Source: Pseudomonadota bacterium (GTDB taxonomy: Bacteria > Pseudomonadota > Gammaproteobacteria > Steroidobacterales > Steroidobacteraceae). Taken from it: DNA of 64,000 bases. The translations under genes and the position numbers were made by a program. Of the stretch, positions 1 through 8,139 are shown in pieces. The notes under the pieces are model-generated. The model did no database searches, was not told the origin of the DNA, and was given only the letters and a program-made list of their open reading frames with translations. The DNA lies in assembly GCA_023391815.1 (NCBI GenBank), contig JAEWAF010000023.1, positions 1 to 64,000 of the forward strand, given 5' to 3'. Positions within the stretch are counted from its first letter, which is position 1, and the number at the start of each line of letters is the position of its first letter.

Positions 1-351
1 ACCTCGTCCCGGCAGCCTCGAACAAGATGGACCTTGTCGGGGCAGCGCGCCCAGGGATGGGACCCAAGGAGGACGCGCGTTAGCGCGGCCACCGGGGGCG
101 CGGTGCCGGGACGAGGTAGGTCACTCCCGGCGACGCAGACCACCGACGCCTCCGACTCCGGCTCCGGCTCCGGCTCCGATTCCGGCTCCGGCTCCGACGA
201 CGACAACGACAACGACAACACAACGAGGGAGACAACGACGCAGAGATATCAACACCAGCGCCCCAGACCACTCCACCCGCTAGGGCTTCGATTCCGGCCA
301 CGACGGGGAAATAGGCCAGCGCCGACGCCAGCGTCTCAACGAGCTAACGAA
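1..351. repeat. Non-coding stretch with 14-bp inverted repeat and GGCTCC/GACAAC simple repeats
   Basis: No gene can be supported here. Positions 1-14 (ACCTCGTCCCGGCA) recur as a perfect reverse complement at 104-117, enclosing a GC-rich 89-bp interior; the left arm may continue beyond the window edge. Positions about 155-222 consist of near-perfect 6-bp units (CTCCGG/GGCTCC) that grade into GACGAC and GACAAC triplets. Open frames through this part give only Ser-Gly-Asp or Arg-Ser runs, so they look like by-products of the repeat. The DUF885 gene ends at the right border. Confidence 0.6.
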
Positions 352-2049
352 TCACCGCTGCAGTTCCACCCACCGCCGCATTCGCCGTTCGAGGATGTCG
401 AGCGGCATCGGTCCGCTGCCAATCAACGCATCGTGAAACTCGCGAATATCGAACCGACTCCCCAGCGTCTGCTCCGCTTCCGCACGAATCTTCCGAATCC
501 TGAGCTCACCGATCTTGTACGCCAATGCCTGTCCCGGCCACGAGATGTAACGTTGCGTCTCCCCTTCCACGGAGTCCGGCGACAACGCCGTGTTCTCCTT
601 CAGGCAAGCCGCGGCTTGCTCCGCGGACCAACGTTTCCAATGGATGCCCACATCCATCACCAACCGGCACGCTCGCCACATTTCGAACGACAACTGCTGC
701 ACGCGTTCCTCGCGCGTTCGGTAGATGCCCATCTCCGCTCCCAGGCGCTCCGCATACAGTGCCCAGCCTTCGACGAAGGCGGTCACATCGTCTCGACGCC
801 TGAACTTCGGCAGATCCGAACGCTCTTGCCCGAGCGCGATCTGCAAATGGTGCCCGGGCACCCCTTCATGAAGCATCCACGCCGTGAGCCCGTAGATCGA
901 ACTGCGATACGCCTGGCTCCCCACCACGACCGCGCCCGCAACGCCCTTCTCCGGATCGCCAAGGTTGTAAGCACCCGATGCCGCTTCCAACTCGGGCGGT
1001 TTGACCCGAACGCCCCAGGTCAATCGGGGCAGCGTTTTGAACCATCGCGGCAGCTCCAGCGACACTCGATTGCCAATGCCCGCCGCCTTCTCGATGTAAC
1101 TTTCGATATCCGGAACATGACTTCCCGGGCGACGATTCATGTCATCCAGATACTCGCGCAATGTTCCCTGGAAACCTTCCGCGCGTTGCGCACTGAGCAT
1201 CTCGGCTCGAATGCGCTCGACCTCCGCCGCACCGATGTCGAACACCTCATCCGGCGTCAGACGGGTGGTCGTCGAACGCCTCACCGCGAATGCGTAGTAA
1301 GCCTTGCCATCCTTCACCGTCGACGCACCGAGCTTCGGTCTCGCCTTGGGCAGATAGTCCTTCTCGAAAAAAGCCACCAAGGAACGCTGGGCCGGCTTAA
1401 CAACACGATCAACGACGCCCAGCGCCTCGGCCCGCAACGCGTTCTGCCTCGCCTCTGGAATGATCGCAGGCAACGAAGCCAACGGCTTCAACAACGGACT
1501 CTCCGCTGCCGGCTGCTCCGCCGTGACTTTCATAGATCGCAACGCCGACTCGGCGGTCGAGCGCGGTTGCGTGAAGCCGGTGCGAATGCCCCGCTTCATG
1601 TTCGCGATCTGCGCATCGTAGTAAGACGGCAGCGCCGTCAGCCTCGCGATCCACGCCGTCGCATCAGCTTCCGTCGCAATCGGCGTGACTTGAGCCGCGT
1701 AGGTCGCGGCATTGAAGAATCCATCGCCGCTATCGAACGGCACACGATCTTCATCGAACCGCGCGCCTTCGATCAGTACATCCAGCCGCCAAAGCAGCAA
1801 CTCTCGTGTGAGTGCACCTTCGTCGCCAGGCGCAGCGACCTTTCCGAGTCGATCGCGGAGTTCGATGTATTTCGCGGTTCGTCGCTGAGAGGCCGCGAGA
1901 CTCACATCCGGCCATCCCGGCCCCTCGTTCGTATCCGTCTGGCGGGCGAGCGTCTCGTACTCGGCAATGACGTCGTTCAACGTCTCCGCAAGACTGGCCG
2001 TGACCGGCAACGACGCCAGCAACGCGCACGCAAGCAAACGCTTCATCAT
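352..2049 (-). CDS. Exported DUF885-family putative zinc peptidase (first copy)
   Basis: A 565-residue protein with an N-terminal Sec signal (MMKRLLACALLASLPVTASLA). A HEGVPGHH motif near residue 390 and an EGWALYAE motif near residue 425 fit the HExxH plus downstream Glu arrangement of the DUF885 family, which is thought to be metallopeptidase-like. Its substrate is unknown. The start codon overlaps the stop of the APC permease gene as ATGA, so it is the third gene of a leftward unit DapA-type deaminase, permease, peptidase. An open frame extends much further upstream but only through the permease gene. A second family member lies in the third unit of the same region. A role in releasing hydroxyproline-containing peptides is inferred from context. 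Confidence 0.85.
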   Translation of the reverse strand: MMKRLLACALLASLPVTASLAETLNDVIAEYETLARQTDTNEGPGWPDVSLAASQRRTAKYIELRDRLGKVAAPGDEGALTRELLLWRLDVLIEGARFDEDRVPFDSGDGFFNAATYAAQVTPIATEADATAWIARLTALPSYYDAQIANMKRGIRTGFTQPRSTAESALRSMKVTAEQPAAESPLLKPLASLPAIIPEARQNALRAEALGVVDRVVKPAQRSLVAFFEKDYLPKARPKLGASTVKDGKAYYAFAVRRSTTTRLTPDEVFDIGAAEVERIRAEMLSAQRAEGFQGTLREYLDDMNRRPGSHVPDIESYIEKAAGIGNRVSLELPRWFKTLPRLTWGVRVKPPELEAASGAYNLGDPEKGVAGAVVVGSQAYRSSIYGLTAWMLHEGVPGHHLQIALGQERSDLPKFRRRDDVTAFVEGWALYAERLGAEMGIYRTREERVQQLSFEMWRACRLVMDVGIHWKRWSAEQAAACLKENTALSPDSVEGETQRYISWPGQALAYKIGELRIRKIRAEAEQTLGSRFDIREFHDALIGSGPMPLDILERRMRRWVELQR

Positions 2050-3458
2050 GCGACCGCGACGACTCTCGCCCGCAACCATTGGAGCAGCAGATAGATGGCG
2101 AAGCCCACCGCGTTCCACAGCAGGAAGCGTTGAATCGTCAGCCCCGGCAAGCTCAGGAAAAGATACAGGCAGCCGAGGATCGCCAGGGTCCCGACCACAT
2201 TCGGCGCGGGACATCGAAACACACGCGGCGCGTTGGGAGCGGTCCGACGCAGCACCATCATCGAGGCCGCCGTCGTCACGAACGCCAGCAACGTGCCCGC
2301 ATTGGCCAGCTCGGCGATCTCGTCGAGACGAAACAATCCAGCCGCGAACGCGACGAAGGTGCCTGTCACAGCCGTGATCAACACGGGCGTGCCCGTGCGC
2401 GCCGACACCGCGCTCAACCGCTTCGGCAACAGTCCATCGCGCGCCATTACAAAGAAGATGCGGCTCTGGCCGTACATCATCACCAGAATCACCGACGGCA
2501 ACGCAATGAGCGCCGCCAATCCCACCGCCCAAGCCGCGGCCGGATGCTGAAGCGTTCGCAAGACATACGCGAGTGGCTCAGCCGACGCTGCCAGCTCCGA
2601 GTGCTTGACCGCCCCCACCGCCGACACCGCGACCAGCATGTAGATCAGCGTACAAACCGCCATCGAGCCCACGATGCCGATTTTCAGATCTCGACCTGGA
2701 TTCTTCGCCTCTTCCGCGGACGTGGCGACGGCATCGAATCCATAGAACGCGAAGAACACGATCGCCGCAGCAGCCATCACGCCTCGCTTCGCTCCGCCTT
2801 CGTCGTGGCTCGCGAAACCGTAAGGCATGAATGGCTCGAGATTGCCGGCATTGAACGCGGGCAACGCCAGCGCGACGAAGCAAGCCAGCGCAGTCAGCTT
2901 GATGATGACCAGAATGATGTTGAACGTTGCGCTCTCACGCGTGCCGGCGACGAGCATGCCGGTGATGATGAGAGCGACCAGCACCGCAGGCAGATTGATG
3001 ATGCCTCCGCCGTGCGGCCCACTGAGTAATGCGGCAGGTAGATGGATGCCCGCGGTGTTGAGCCATCCGACCAGATACGCCGACCATCCGACCGCGACGG
3101 TACTGCAAGCGAGCGAATATTCCAGGATCAAGCTCCAGCCTACGACCCAGGCCAGCCGCTCGCCGATGGCGACGTAGGTATATGTGTAGGCGCCGCCGGC
3201 CGCGGGCATCAACGTCGCGACTTCGGCGTAGGCAAGCGCGGCGCAAGCACACACCGCGCCGGCGATTGCGAACGCGAAGATCACTGCCGGGCCAGCGCGA
3301 TCGGCCCCGACGCCGGTGAGGGTATAGATGCCGGTGCCGACAATGGCACCGACACCGAGCGCGATCAGATGCGGCCAGCTCAACGTCTTGGCGAGTCGCC
3401 TGCCCTCGTCCATTCCGTCCGAGTGCTGTAGCGATTTACGCTGGCCGAATATTCCCAT
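2046..3458 (-). CDS. APC-superfamily amino acid permease
   Basis: A 470-residue polytopic membrane protein of the APC superfamily, resembling the CAT/YfnA-type permeases. The first membrane segment carries the typical Gly-rich GVGAIVGTGIY unwound-helix motif, followed by LMPAAGGAYTYTYVAIGE, and about twelve hydrophobic segments follow. The start has a GGGGAG ribosome-binding site seven bases upstream. It lies 44 bp behind the deaminase-like gene and is coupled to the DUF885 peptidase. The family imports or exchanges amino acids. Hydroxyproline or proline is the likely substrate here, but that rests only on the neighbouring genes. Confidence 0.87.
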   Translation of the reverse strand: MGIFGQRKSLQHSDGMDEGRRLAKTLSWPHLIALGVGAIVGTGIYTLTGVGADRAGPAVIFAFAIAGAVCACAALAYAEVATLMPAAGGAYTYTYVAIGERLAWVVGWSLILEYSLACSTVAVGWSAYLVGWLNTAGIHLPAALLSGPHGGGIINLPAVLVALIITGMLVAGTRESATFNIILVIIKLTALACFVALALPAFNAGNLEPFMPYGFASHDEGGAKRGVMAAAAIVFFAFYGFDAVATSAEEAKNPGRDLKIGIVGSMAVCTLIYMLVAVSAVGAVKHSELAASAEPLAYVLRTLQHPAAAWAVGLAALIALPSVILVMMYGQSRIFFVMARDGLLPKRLSAVSARTGTPVLITAVTGTFVAFAAGLFRLDEIAELANAGTLLAFVTTAASMMVLRRTAPNAPRVFRCPAPNVVGTLAILGCLYLFLSLPGLTIQRFLLWNAVGFAIYLLLQWLRARVVAVA

Positions 3459-3502
3459 GCTCGCTCCCCTGAAATCGCTGCCAGCGCAGTTATCGGCTTG
3501 GC

Positions 3503-4405
3503 TTATGCACGAAGCGTTGGCCGAGTGGCGGCCGCGCGTTCAACCATTGCGGTCACCTGCCGGCGGCGCTCGCCCGACAACGGCAAGCGTGGCGGGCGCA
3601 CTCGTTCCGAACCGCGGCCCATGATCTGCTCGGCGAGCTTGATGGACTGAACCAGATCGTGCTCGGCATCCAGATGTAACAGCGGCATGAACCAGCGATA
3701 GATCGCGCGCGCCTGCTCCAGATTGCCAGCCCGGACCGCCTCGATCAGCTGAATCGATTCCCGAGGGAATGCGCTCGTGAGGCCGGAGACCCAACCTGTC
3801 GCACCGAGCAGCAAGCCTTCCAAAGCCACGTCATCGAGGCCGGCCATCAGGATGTAGCGATCGCCGAACGCATTGATGAGATCGGTGAAACGACGCGGAT
3901 CCGGCGCCGATTCCTTGACCGCGACGATGTTCGGCACATCGCGCAGCGCTTCGAGCACCGCCACCGAAATGTTGACTCGATACGCCGGCGGATTGTTGTA
4001 CAACATCACCGGCAGATCGGTCGCTTGAGCCACCGTGCGGAAGTGCATGATCAGCTCTTCCTCGGTGGGCACATACACCATCGCAGGAAGTACCATCAAT
4101 CCATCGGCGCCTGCCTTCTTTGCATCTTTGGCGAAGGCCACGGCGCGACGCGTATCGAATTCGGAAACGCCGGTGACGACCGGCACCCGGCCCGCGACGA
4201 CTTCGGTCACCGCGCGCAGCAATGTTTGTTTCTCGGCCGGATCGAGCGAGTTGTTCTCGCCGCACGTGCCCATCGCGATGATGCCGTGGACACCGTCTTT
4301 CACCAGGTTGTCGATCACTCGCTGGCTCTGCGCCAGGTCGATGGACAAATCCTCCTTGAATTGGGTGGTCGCCGCCGGATAAACGCCCTGCCAGGTCGGT
4401 GTCAT
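3503..4405 (-). CDS. DapA-family lyase, probable 1-pyrroline-4-hydroxy-2-carboxylate deaminase
   Basis: A 300-residue class I aldolase of the dihydrodipicolinate synthase family. Schiff-base Lys164 sits in VAVKES and Tyr136 in VMLYNNPP, and the substrate loop reads GTCGENNS near residue 48. In hydroxyproline catabolism a member of this family deaminates 1-pyrroline-4-hydroxy-2-carboxylate to alpha-ketoglutarate semialdehyde. That assignment is supported by the hydroxyproline epimerase and the DadA-type flavoprotein in the same region. It is the first gene of a leftward unit, and the 15-bp palindrome at 4431-4445 lies 25 bp upstream of its start. Other DapA-family activities (KDG aldolase, N-acetylneuraminate lyase) cannot be excluded by sequence alone. 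Confidence 0.8.
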   Translation of the reverse strand: MTPTWQGVYPAATTQFKEDLSIDLAQSQRVIDNLVKDGVHGIIAMGTCGENNSLDPAEKQTLLRAVTEVVAGRVPVVTGVSEFDTRRAVAFAKDAKKAGADGLMVLPAMVYVPTEEELIMHFRTVAQATDLPVMLYNNPPAYRVNISVAVLEALRDVPNIVAVKESAPDPRRFTDLINAFGDRYILMAGLDDVALEGLLLGATGWVSGLTSAFPRESIQLIEAVRAGNLEQARAIYRWFMPLLHLDAEHDLVQSIKLAEQIMGRGSERVRPPRLPLSGERRRQVTAMVERAAATRPTLRA

Positions 4406-4430
4406 GATTGCCTCGTCTACTGGGATTTTA

Positions 4431-4445
4431 AGTATATCGTATACT
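4431..4445. promoter_or_regulatory. 15-bp palindromic operator candidate between divergent catabolic units
   Basis: The sequence AGTATATCGTATACT is a perfect 6-bp dyad with a 3-bp centre, in an otherwise GC-rich 73-bp gap between two divergent genes. Read on the opposite strand, the element at 13600-13614 matches it at 14 of 15 positions. The GTATAC core is typical of FCD-type GntR operators. Each arm also reads TATACT outward and could serve as a -10 box, so operator and promoter probably overlap. No regulator gene of this type is present in the window. Confidence 0.6.
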
Positions 4446-4478
4446 ATTCGGCCTTAGCCAGTGTAATCTGCGAGTCGT

Positions 4479-5708
4479 ATGCAACGAGCAGTGATTCTAG
4501 GCGGCGGCGTCGTGGGTCTCACCATCGCGACGAGCCTGCAACGCGCGGGGGTCGAGGTGACTGTAATAGATACAGCGCCTGCGGCCGGCCCCGCGTCGTG
4601 GGGCAACGCCGGGCACATCGCCATCGAGCAAGTAGAGCCGTTGGCATCGTGGCCGGTGTTACGCTCCGCCCCTCGCAGATTGTTTAGTAGAGGCGGCGCC
4701 CTCGGCTTGCCGCCGTCGCAAATCAAACGTTGGTTGCCGTTCGCGCTCCGAATGGCCAGTGCCGCAGGCCGCGTCGAACAGGGGCGCACGGCGCTCCGTT
4801 CCTTACTCACAAACGCGCTGCCTGCGTGGAAATCGGTGAGCGAACGGCTCGGCATGCCGGGCCTGGTGCGCGAGACGGGACATTTCGTCGTTTGGGAGTC
4901 CCCGGCCAGCGCAGCCGCTGGACTCGCGGCCTGGCGATCCGCGGATATCGGCGATGCTCGATTTCACGAATGCAATGCGGACGAGATCCGACAGCTCACG
5001 GCGCTCATGAAACAAGCCCCGGCCGGCGCCATTCGATTCGAGAACACCGCGCAGATCGCCGATCTGCCCAAGCTCGCAGATTCACTGCGCACGTTCATCA
5101 CAGCTCGCAATGGCCGCCTCGTGAATGCGAGAGCCCGCGCCGTCACCCATCGCGAGCGCTCGGTCAGCGTGACGTTGGACGACGGCAGCTCAACGGAAGC
5201 CGACTTCGCAGTCATCGCTGCCGGCGTTCGGTCCGACGAATTGATGAGGCCGTATTGCAAATCCGTGCCGATCATTGCCGAGCGCGGCTATCACATACAA
5301 ATGAGGGAACATCGCTGGCCCGATCTGCCGCCGGTCGTGTTCGAAGATCGTTCGATGATCGTCACGCGCTTCGAATCCGGCCTGCGAGCCGCGAGCTTCG
5401 TGGAATTTGGCGACGTCGATGCGCCGCCCGACGTTCGCAAGTGGCAGCGTTTGCGCAGCCATGTGACTGAGCTCGGCCTCCCCTGCGAAGCGCCGACCCG
5501 TCAATGGATGGGCGCGCGCCCGACGCTGCCGGACTACCTGCCTGCGATCGGCCGCCTGCCGCACGCACCCAAGATCCTTTACGCATTCGGTCACCAACAC
5601 CTCGGGCTCACGCTCGCGGCCATCACAGGCGATCTGGTCGCGCAGCTCGCGACAGACTCGCCCACGGCTGTGAGCCTGGCGCCCTTCGATCTGCAACGCT
5701 TTTCCTAA
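4479..5708 (+). CDS. DadA-type FAD oxidoreductase, probable cis-4-hydroxy-D-proline dehydrogenase
   Basis: A 409-residue flavoprotein of the DAO/DadA family. It opens with the dinucleotide-binding GGGVVG motif at residues 6-11 and an acidic residue ending the second strand (VTVID). SWGNAGHIA follows, a DadA-like signature, and near the C-terminus there is a FAD-contacting GHQHLGLT. D-amino acid dehydrogenases of this family pass electrons to the respiratory chain. With an epimerase and a DapA-type deaminase nearby, oxidation of cis-4-hydroxy-D-proline to 1-pyrroline-4-hydroxy-2-carboxylate is the best-fitting role. It is the first gene of a rightward unit with GH127 nine bp downstream. No clear Shine-Dalgarno precedes its start. 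Confidence 0.8.
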   Translation: MQRAVILGGGVVGLTIATSLQRAGVEVTVIDTAPAAGPASWGNAGHIAIEQVEPLASWPVLRSAPRRLFSRGGALGLPPSQIKRWLPFALRMASAAGRVEQGRTALRSLLTNALPAWKSVSERLGMPGLVRETGHFVVWESPASAAAGLAAWRSADIGDARFHECNADEIRQLTALMKQAPAGAIRFENTAQIADLPKLADSLRTFITARNGRLVNARARAVTHRERSVSVTLDDGSSTEADFAVIAAGVRSDELMRPYCKSVPIIAERGYHIQMREHRWPDLPPVVFEDRSMIVTRFESGLRAASFVEFGDVDAPPDVRKWQRLRSHVTELGLPCEAPTRQWMGARPTLPDYLPAIGRLPHAPKILYAFGHQHLGLTLAAITGDLVAQLATDSPTAVSLAPFDLQRFS

Positions 5709-5717
5709 GGAGCAACG

Positions 5718-8102
5718 ATGACTCGACCCCCGCTGATGACGGATCGTCGCGCACTCTTGAAGGGTGCGGCAGCCGGCGCGCTCTGCGCCGGATTGCCTTG
5801 GACGGTCGCCTGGGCGAACACTGGCGCCTTGCCGGGCACCGCGAAGTCTCTGCCGCTCGGCGACGTGCGGTTGTTGCCGTCGCCCTTCGCCGATGCAGTG
5901 GAAGCGAATCGCAAATATCTGTTGCAGCTGGAGCCGGATCGCCTGCTCCACAACTTCCGCAAGTTCGCGGGGCTCACGCCGAAGGGCGACGCGTACGGCG
6001 GCTGGGAAGCGGACACGATTGCCGGCCACAGTCTCGGCCACTATCTCTCCGCGTTGGCGTTGATTCATGCGCAGACCGGCGAGCCCGAAGCCAAGCGTCG
6101 CGCCGAATACATCGTCGCGGAATTAGCCGAGGTGCAGGCCAAGCAAGGCGACGGCTACGTCGCCGGGTTCACGCGCAAGCGCAAAGACGGCACGATCGTC
6201 GACGGCAAGGAAATCTTCCCGGAGATCATGCGCGGCGAAATCCGCTCGGCGGGCTTCGATCTCAACGGCTGCTGGGTGCCGCTCTACAACTGGCACAAGC
6301 TGTTTGCCGGCTTGATGGACGTCGACACGTACTGCGGCGGCAACAAGCGCGCGATCCAGGTAGCTGTCGGCCTCGGCGGTTACATCGAGAAGGTGTTCAA
6401 CGCGCTCAATGACGAGCAAGTGCAAACCGTGCTGGATTGCGAGCACGGTGGCATCAACGAAAGCTTCGCGGAGCTCTATACGCGCACCGGCGACCGGCGT
6501 TGGTTGCAACTGGCGGAGCGCATTTATCACAAGCGCATTCTCGATCCGCTAACCGCTCAGCGCGACGAGCTGGCCCAACGCCACGCCAACACGCAGATTC
6601 CCAAGTTGATTGGCCTGGCACGCTTGCACGAGATCACCGGAAAGAGCGAACAGGCCGTCGCGCCCCGCTTCTTCTGGAAGACCGTCACGACCGACCACAG
6701 TTACGTCATTGGCGGCAACTCGGATCGCGAGTACTTCTCCGAGCCGCGCACGGTGTCGAGGCACATCACCGAACAGACCTGCGAGGCTTGCAACACCTAC
6801 AACATGCTCAAGCTGACGCGCCATTTGTTCGCGTGGCAGCCTTCGGGCGCGCTGTTCGACTACTACGAGCGCGCGCACCTGAATCACATTCTGGCGCATC
6901 AGGATCCGGCCACCGGCATGTTCACTTACATGACGCCGCTGATGTCCGGCACGAATCGCGAGTTCTCCTCGCCTACCGACAGCTTCTGGTGCTGCGTCGG
7001 CTCCGGCATGGAAAGCCATTCCAAACACGGCGAGTCGATCTGGTGGGAGAACGAAGACACTTTGCTGGTCAATCTGTTCATCCCATCGCGCGCGACCTGG
7101 AAATCGCGAGGCGCGCAGCTGGAATTGACGACGCGCTATCCGTACGAAGGCACGGTGAACGTCAAGGTCGCGTCGTTGCGGAAGCCGCAGCAGTTTGCAA
7201 TTGCCCTGCGCGTCCCCGGCTGGGCGAAGGACGCGCAGCTGACTGTCAACGGCAAGCCGGCGGAAACGACGAAGGACGCAGGCTATCTCATCGTTCGCCG
7301 TCGTTGGCGCGAAGGCGATGCGCTCGCGTTCACGCTGCCGCTGGAACTTCGCATCGAGGCAACTCCGGGCGATGACAACACGATTGCGATTTTGCGCGGG
7401 CCGATGGTGCTCGCAGCCGATCTGGGCTCGGCCGATCAGCCGTTCGAAGCCGCGGCACCGGCGCTGGTTGGCGCCGACCTGCTCGCGGATTTCAAACCGG
7501 TCGATGTCCAGCAGGCGGTGTATCGGGCCGACACCATCGTCCGACCGACAGCGCTCACGTTCTCGCCGTTCTACAAGAACTATCACCGTCGCAGCGCTGT
7601 TTACTTCCGTCGCTTCACGGATGCCGAGTGGGTCAACGAGGAACGCTCGTTCAACGCCGAACAGGCGCGTCAGAAGGAGCTCGCGGCCCGCTCAGTCGAC
7701 GTGATGCACCTTGGCGAGATGCAGCCGGAGCGCGATCACCAGCTGATTTCGGACATTTCCTATCCGGTGGTCTATCGCGGCCGCCAGGGACGCGACGCCC
7801 GCACCGGCGGCTTCTTCGCGTTCCGCATGAAGGTCAAGCCCGGGCCGCTGATCCTGCAGGCGACTTATTGGGCCGACGAGCGCGCGCGGAAATTCCACAT
7901 CCTGGTCGAAGGTCAGCGGATCGCGACTCAATCGCTGCGTCCGGACAAGCCGGTGTTCTTCGACGTGGACTATGAGATTCCGGAAGCGCTCACGCGTGGC
8001 AAAGACAGTGTGCTGGTGCGCTTCGAGCCCGAGCCTGGCAACACTGCCGGCCCCGTGTTTGGCTGTCGCATCTACACGAAGAACCCCAGCGTTAGCGCTT
8101 GA
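5718..8102 (+). CDS. GH127 beta-L-arabinofuranosidase, Tat-exported
   Basis: A 794-residue glycoside hydrolase. The N-terminus carries a Tat-like signal (DRRALLKG then a hydrophobic stretch ending AWA). The (alpha/alpha)6 domain holds the GH127 zinc-thiolate site: E356-x-C358 in TCEACNTYN and C425-C426 in SFWCCVGSG, together with Glu in GGNSDREYF. The well-studied HypBA1 uses the same kind of Cys nucleophile and zinc ligands to release L-arabinose from beta-1,2-L-arabinobiose attached to hydroxyproline. An AGGAG ribosome-binding site fixes the start. It follows the flavoprotein gene closely. Linkage to hydroxyproline genes strongly suggests plant extensin glycans as substrate; GH146-like arabinan activity is the alternative. 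Confidence 0.88.
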   Translation: MTRPPLMTDRRALLKGAAAGALCAGLPWTVAWANTGALPGTAKSLPLGDVRLLPSPFADAVEANRKYLLQLEPDRLLHNFRKFAGLTPKGDAYGGWEADTIAGHSLGHYLSALALIHAQTGEPEAKRRAEYIVAELAEVQAKQGDGYVAGFTRKRKDGTIVDGKEIFPEIMRGEIRSAGFDLNGCWVPLYNWHKLFAGLMDVDTYCGGNKRAIQVAVGLGGYIEKVFNALNDEQVQTVLDCEHGGINESFAELYTRTGDRRWLQLAERIYHKRILDPLTAQRDELAQRHANTQIPKLIGLARLHEITGKSEQAVAPRFFWKTVTTDHSYVIGGNSDREYFSEPRTVSRHITEQTCEACNTYNMLKLTRHLFAWQPSGALFDYYERAHLNHILAHQDPATGMFTYMTPLMSGTNREFSSPTDSFWCCVGSGMESHSKHGESIWWENEDTLLVNLFIPSRATWKSRGAQLELTTRYPYEGTVNVKVASLRKPQQFAIALRVPGWAKDAQLTVNGKPAETTKDAGYLIVRRRWREGDALAFTLPLELRIEATPGDDNTIAILRGPMVLAADLGSADQPFEAAAPALVGADLLADFKPVDVQQAVYRADTIVRPTALTFSPFYKNYHRRSAVYFRRFTDAEWVNEERSFNAEQARQKELAARSVDVMHLGEMQPERDHQLISDISYPVVYRGRQGRDARTGGFFAFRMKVKPGPLILQATYWADERARKFHILVEGQRIATQSLRPDKPVFFDVDYEIPEALTRGKDSVLVRFEPEPGNTAGPVFGCRIYTKNPSVSA

Positions 8103-8113
8103 TCGAGTCGTAA

Positions 8114-8139
8114 CGGCGCGCTGACACCTCAGCGCGCCG
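8114..8139. terminator. Hairpin between converging GH127 and DUF5695 genes
   Basis: CGGCGCGCTGA and TCAGCGCGCCG form a perfect 11-bp stem around a CACC loop. The right arm contains the stop codon of the leftward gene. There is no clear T-run on either side, so it may act as a bidirectional RNA 3'-end structure instead of a classical terminator. Confidence 0.6.

Noticed and set aside
34..2094. Long rightward open frame of 686 codons
   Set aside because: It runs antisense to the DUF885 gene and through a simple repeat, gives an Arg-rich protein without domain signals, and has no ribosome-binding site; a GC-rich shadow frame.
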